A stretch of DNA of 64,000 nt, taken from positions 62,001-126,000 of the forward strand of contig JABYQU010000019.1 of the NCBI GenBank assembly GCA_022264855.1, written 5' to 3'. This stretch comes from Lenzites betulinus. Lineage: Eukaryota > Basidiomycota > Agaricomycetes > Polyporales > Polyporaceae. The translations under genes were made by a program, and so were the position numbers. Each line of letters begins with the position of its first letter. Positions within the stretch are counted from its first letter, which is position 1. The notes under the pieces are model-generated. The model was not told the DNA's origin and ran no database searches. It worked only from the letters and a program-made list of their open reading frames with translations. Below, one piece after another: positions 61,401 to 64,000 of this stretch.

Positions 61401-64000
61401 GCTTCGTACTGTGCAACGGCCTCTCGGGACTGCGCGCGTGCCTTCCGGATCTCATCTTCAAGGCGCTCCGTCTGGTGGACCGCGTTCGACAGCTCGTCCA
61501 TCTTGTCGCCGAGCTCTTCCTCCAAAGCGGCAGTGCGCTTCCGCTCTGCGTGCAACGCGGCGTCCGTCTCGTCCAGGCGTTCGTGGGCACCCATAACTTC
61601 GTCCTCGAGCTCCTTAATCTGCCGTTGTGCGTTCTGCAGCTCGCCACGGAGCTGCGCGAGCCGCTCGTTTGCCGCGTTGACCTCCGCGCCAAGTTCACGT
61701 CCGCTTTCGAGCGCACCCTCTGCTTTCCTGAGCCGCTCTGCAAGGACCTCCTTCTCCACCTGAACGACTGCGAGGCGGCGCTCCGCGTCCTTCACGCCTT
61801 CCGACTTCTCGCCCTCCGCACGCCGGGCAGCCTCCTCAGCCTCTCCAAGGCGCCTCTCGAGGTCCGCGACGATCCCCTCGACGCCCTTCTCGACCTCGAC
61901 CATGCGCTCGCGCCACCGTTCCTTATCGCGAGTACGCTCGGCCTTCTCCGCCTGCAGTGCCTCTTCGGCCTTCGCCTTGTCGTTGGTGCAGTTCTCGAGG
62001 TCCTCCTTGATCTCGTCGATCATCTCCTCGAGCGCCGCCTTCTCCTCCAACCAGGCCTCGTTGACGTCTTCGGTGACATCGCCCAAGCCCAGCGCAGGGC
62101 CCGCACTGACGCGTCGCCCGCCGCTCGCCCGCCGGGTGCTCGGAGGGTCCCACGCGGGCGTGGCAGAGGACGACGGCGCCCTGACGGACGCGGGGGACCC
62201 CTCCACATCTTTCCCGTACTTGTCCTCGAACGCGCGCAAGCGCGCGACGAGCATCTCGTTCTCCTCTTGGAGGCGGCGGTTGAGGCCGTGGAGGTACGAG
62301 TTCAGCTTACCGGCGTTGAAGCGGCCGACGCCGTGCCCGCGGTCGCCAAGGCCCATGACGGGGTCGAAAGAGGCATTCGCGCGCGCATGGGTCGTCAGGT
62401 CGTGGGAGGATGCGGTCGACACGAAGGAGGCGCGGTCTACCGCGTCGTTGTACGGCGATTCTGAACCGGAGCCCGAGTCCGAAGGGGCGTTCCATGTCTT
62501 GGTGAGGGGATGGGAGAGGCGGGCTCGCTTCACTGCGGCAGGGCGTGGGGTAACTCCGGCAAATGCTTTACGCAGGGTTACGCCCATGCCTGGAGTCGCT
62601 TGAACAGCAGATTGCGGCTCTGGCGATTGCGATTGCGACTCGTCGTTGGGATTCCCCGGGTGAGGGGTCGGGTAACGAAGGCGAGGACGGGCAGTAGAGT
62701 TGATGACGGAGAGAAGGAAGGAGCGCTTGTGCGCGTGAGGAGTGGCTGGGTCCTCGACATTCAGATGGTCATCTTGAGTCTCTTCGTGATCTTCCGGCTC
62801 GTAGGCATATTGCTTGGGCGTCTCATCTGTATTAAAACGAACCTGTTGGGGTGTGGTCGTTGGTAGCTGGGGAGTCGTCGAAGCAGTAGGTGCACCAAAG
62901 CGAGCCCTCGGACGGGGTTGAAAAGCTGGAGTAGGGGTGAAGAAGGCTGATCCCGGAGACGAGAAAGCTGCAGATAGAGGGGTCGGCGAACGCATGCCTC
63001 GAAGCCCATTGCCGGAACTCCCATTCAAGTCAGCAGACGGGGCTTCCTCAGACGAGAAAGTAGGCTCTCTCGAGTGTTGCGAATGGTGTTCGCTAACTTC
63101 ACTGGCTTGGTATTGATCGCTAGCTGTGCTAGCCCGCAATTCGCTTTGGGCGACGTCCGGAAGGAGTTCTGTATCGTGAAACGAATGCCGGGAACCTTCG
63201 CTATCACTCAAGAACGCGGACCCCAAGCTCCCATGAGTGATATCGTGTTCTTCTGCATGCGGCGGTATGGCGGGTGAAGCTGTTGCGGATCGAGGGAGAG
63301 GTACGGAAAGGGCGGCGAGCGGCGGGCCTGTATCATCCCTGCGCCAACCACTGGATCTCGTGCTGTGGGGAGTAGAGTTGGTGGTAGATGAGGTCGGGGA
63401 AGATGTAGTCCGCGTGAGCGATGGTGTCCTGGTGCGCGCAAGTGGACGGCGTAGAGAGATATTCCGCAGCTTATCAAACGGAGAAGCCTGGTGATCTGTA
63501 AGCTAAATTCTACGACCAATGGAGGAACCACGCACCTTGGGTTCTGAGTGTAGACTGACGGAAAAGTCGTATTCAGACTTCTTACGAGGAGTTTCACGGT
63601 CTCCCAGAACCGGCGAGTTGGAGCGACTGATGGACTGAAGGGCATCTGACAAGTCAAGGTCCGGCTCCATATTGTCATCCAGTGCGGGGGGAAGGTACGC
63701 TTCGGGCACAGAAGTATCTTCCGTTTCCTGGTCGCTGCTACGGATATCGATGTCTTCATGAGAGTCTCGGAAGTTGGGCAAGCTTGGCATTGCGCTATTG
63801 TCAAAACTATAATCTAACGGCGGTGCTGGGGCTGGCCCCCGTGACGCAGACATTGACGATTTCGCCGAGCGGGAAGCTAGGGAGTATGCAAAGCGGGCCG
63901 TGCTCGAGGTACTTGAGGGCGCACGCACAGTGGATGCTGCATTCGAGAAAGCAGCAGGCGTAGAATGTATGGGTGAGTTTATCTCCATGTCCTCGCCACT
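58443..64000 (-). CDS. Spindle pole body coiled-coil protein with PACT domain (Pcp1/Spc110-like)
   Basis: Large coiled-coil scaffold of the pericentrin/Pcp1 type that anchors gamma-tubulin complexes at the spindle pole. Eleven exons: 63988-63536, 63487-60770, 60721-60396, 60339-60057, 60000-59854, 59801-59729, 59676-59531, 59476-59040, 58986-58816, 58757-58626 and 58569-58443, 1670 residues from the ATG at 63988. The frame stays open to the window edge, so the true start may lie outside. The N-terminal 430 residues are Ser/Pro/Thr-rich. Heptad-like coiled coil runs from about 430 to 1520. The PACT domain is near 1530-1640 (HNKECKGLMVQIRYLKAKYS, LGYQKQYLLVLMARLE, IARIGYP) and ends in a basic tail (EQWRQQRAAK). 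Confidence 0.9.

Noticed and set aside
61295..62464. 389-codon plus-strand frame
   Set aside because: It lies antisense to the coiled-coil exon of the PACT protein. Its leucine-rich composition mirrors Glu/Lys codons on the real strand.

Overview
The window looks like nuclear DNA from a filamentous basidiomycete, most likely an Agaricomycete and possibly a polypore-type species; the lineage is inferred. The evidence is dense 45-65 nt spliceosomal introns with GTRNGT donors, a family of double-BTB proteins typical of mushroom genomes, split tRNA-Pro genes, and a fungal housekeeping set (BCS1-like AAA ATPase, TFIIIC TPR subunit, NAD(P)HX dehydratase, HMG-CoA synthase, VPS9-CUE Rab GEF, REG1-type PP1 subunit, cardiolipin synthase, PACT-domain spindle pole protein). 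Exon structures were worked out by hand from splice sites and reading-frame continuity; no search was run.

Layout. 0.2-2.4 kb: BCS1-like ATPase (+). 2.8-6.6 kb: two tandem double-BTB genes (-). 7.1 kb: split tRNA-Pro. 7.4-24.8 kb: a rearranged segment. A 15-exon TFIIIC TPR subunit gene and a truncated NAD(P)HX dehydratase copy are followed by about 7.9 kb of gene-poor, GC-rich sequence, then by a second copy of the same 3.3 kb junction. That second copy carries a truncated TFIIIC and an intact dehydratase, and a second split tRNA-Pro follows. 25.4-27.5 kb: two unknown two-exon genes (-). 28.3-32.0 kb: two more double-BTB genes (+). 33.7-35.4 kb: HMG-CoA synthase (+). 36.4-38.8 kb: HSPA12-like Hsp70 (-), 12 exons. 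39.5-42.3 kb: VPS9-CUE protein (-). 43.0-44.8 kb: a divergent double-BTB gene (-). 46.7-50.0 kb: REG1-like PP1 regulator (-). 50-57 kb: gene-poor, with two identical, oppositely oriented tRNA-Arg genes and one small unknown gene. 57.1-58.2 kb: cardiolipin synthase (+). 58.4-64.0 kb: PACT-domain coiled-coil spindle pole protein (-), reaching or crossing the window edge.

The genes form no single pathway. The most unusual parts are (i) the 3.3 kb duplication flanking a 7.9 kb block with reciprocal gene truncations, (ii) inside that block, a degenerate tandem array of units of about 160 bp that each look like one intron plus one exon, (iii) two apparent GC-AG introns and a 14-nt exon in the Hsp70-like gene, and (iv) a tiny last exon with a shared hydrophobic motif in all five double-BTB genes.
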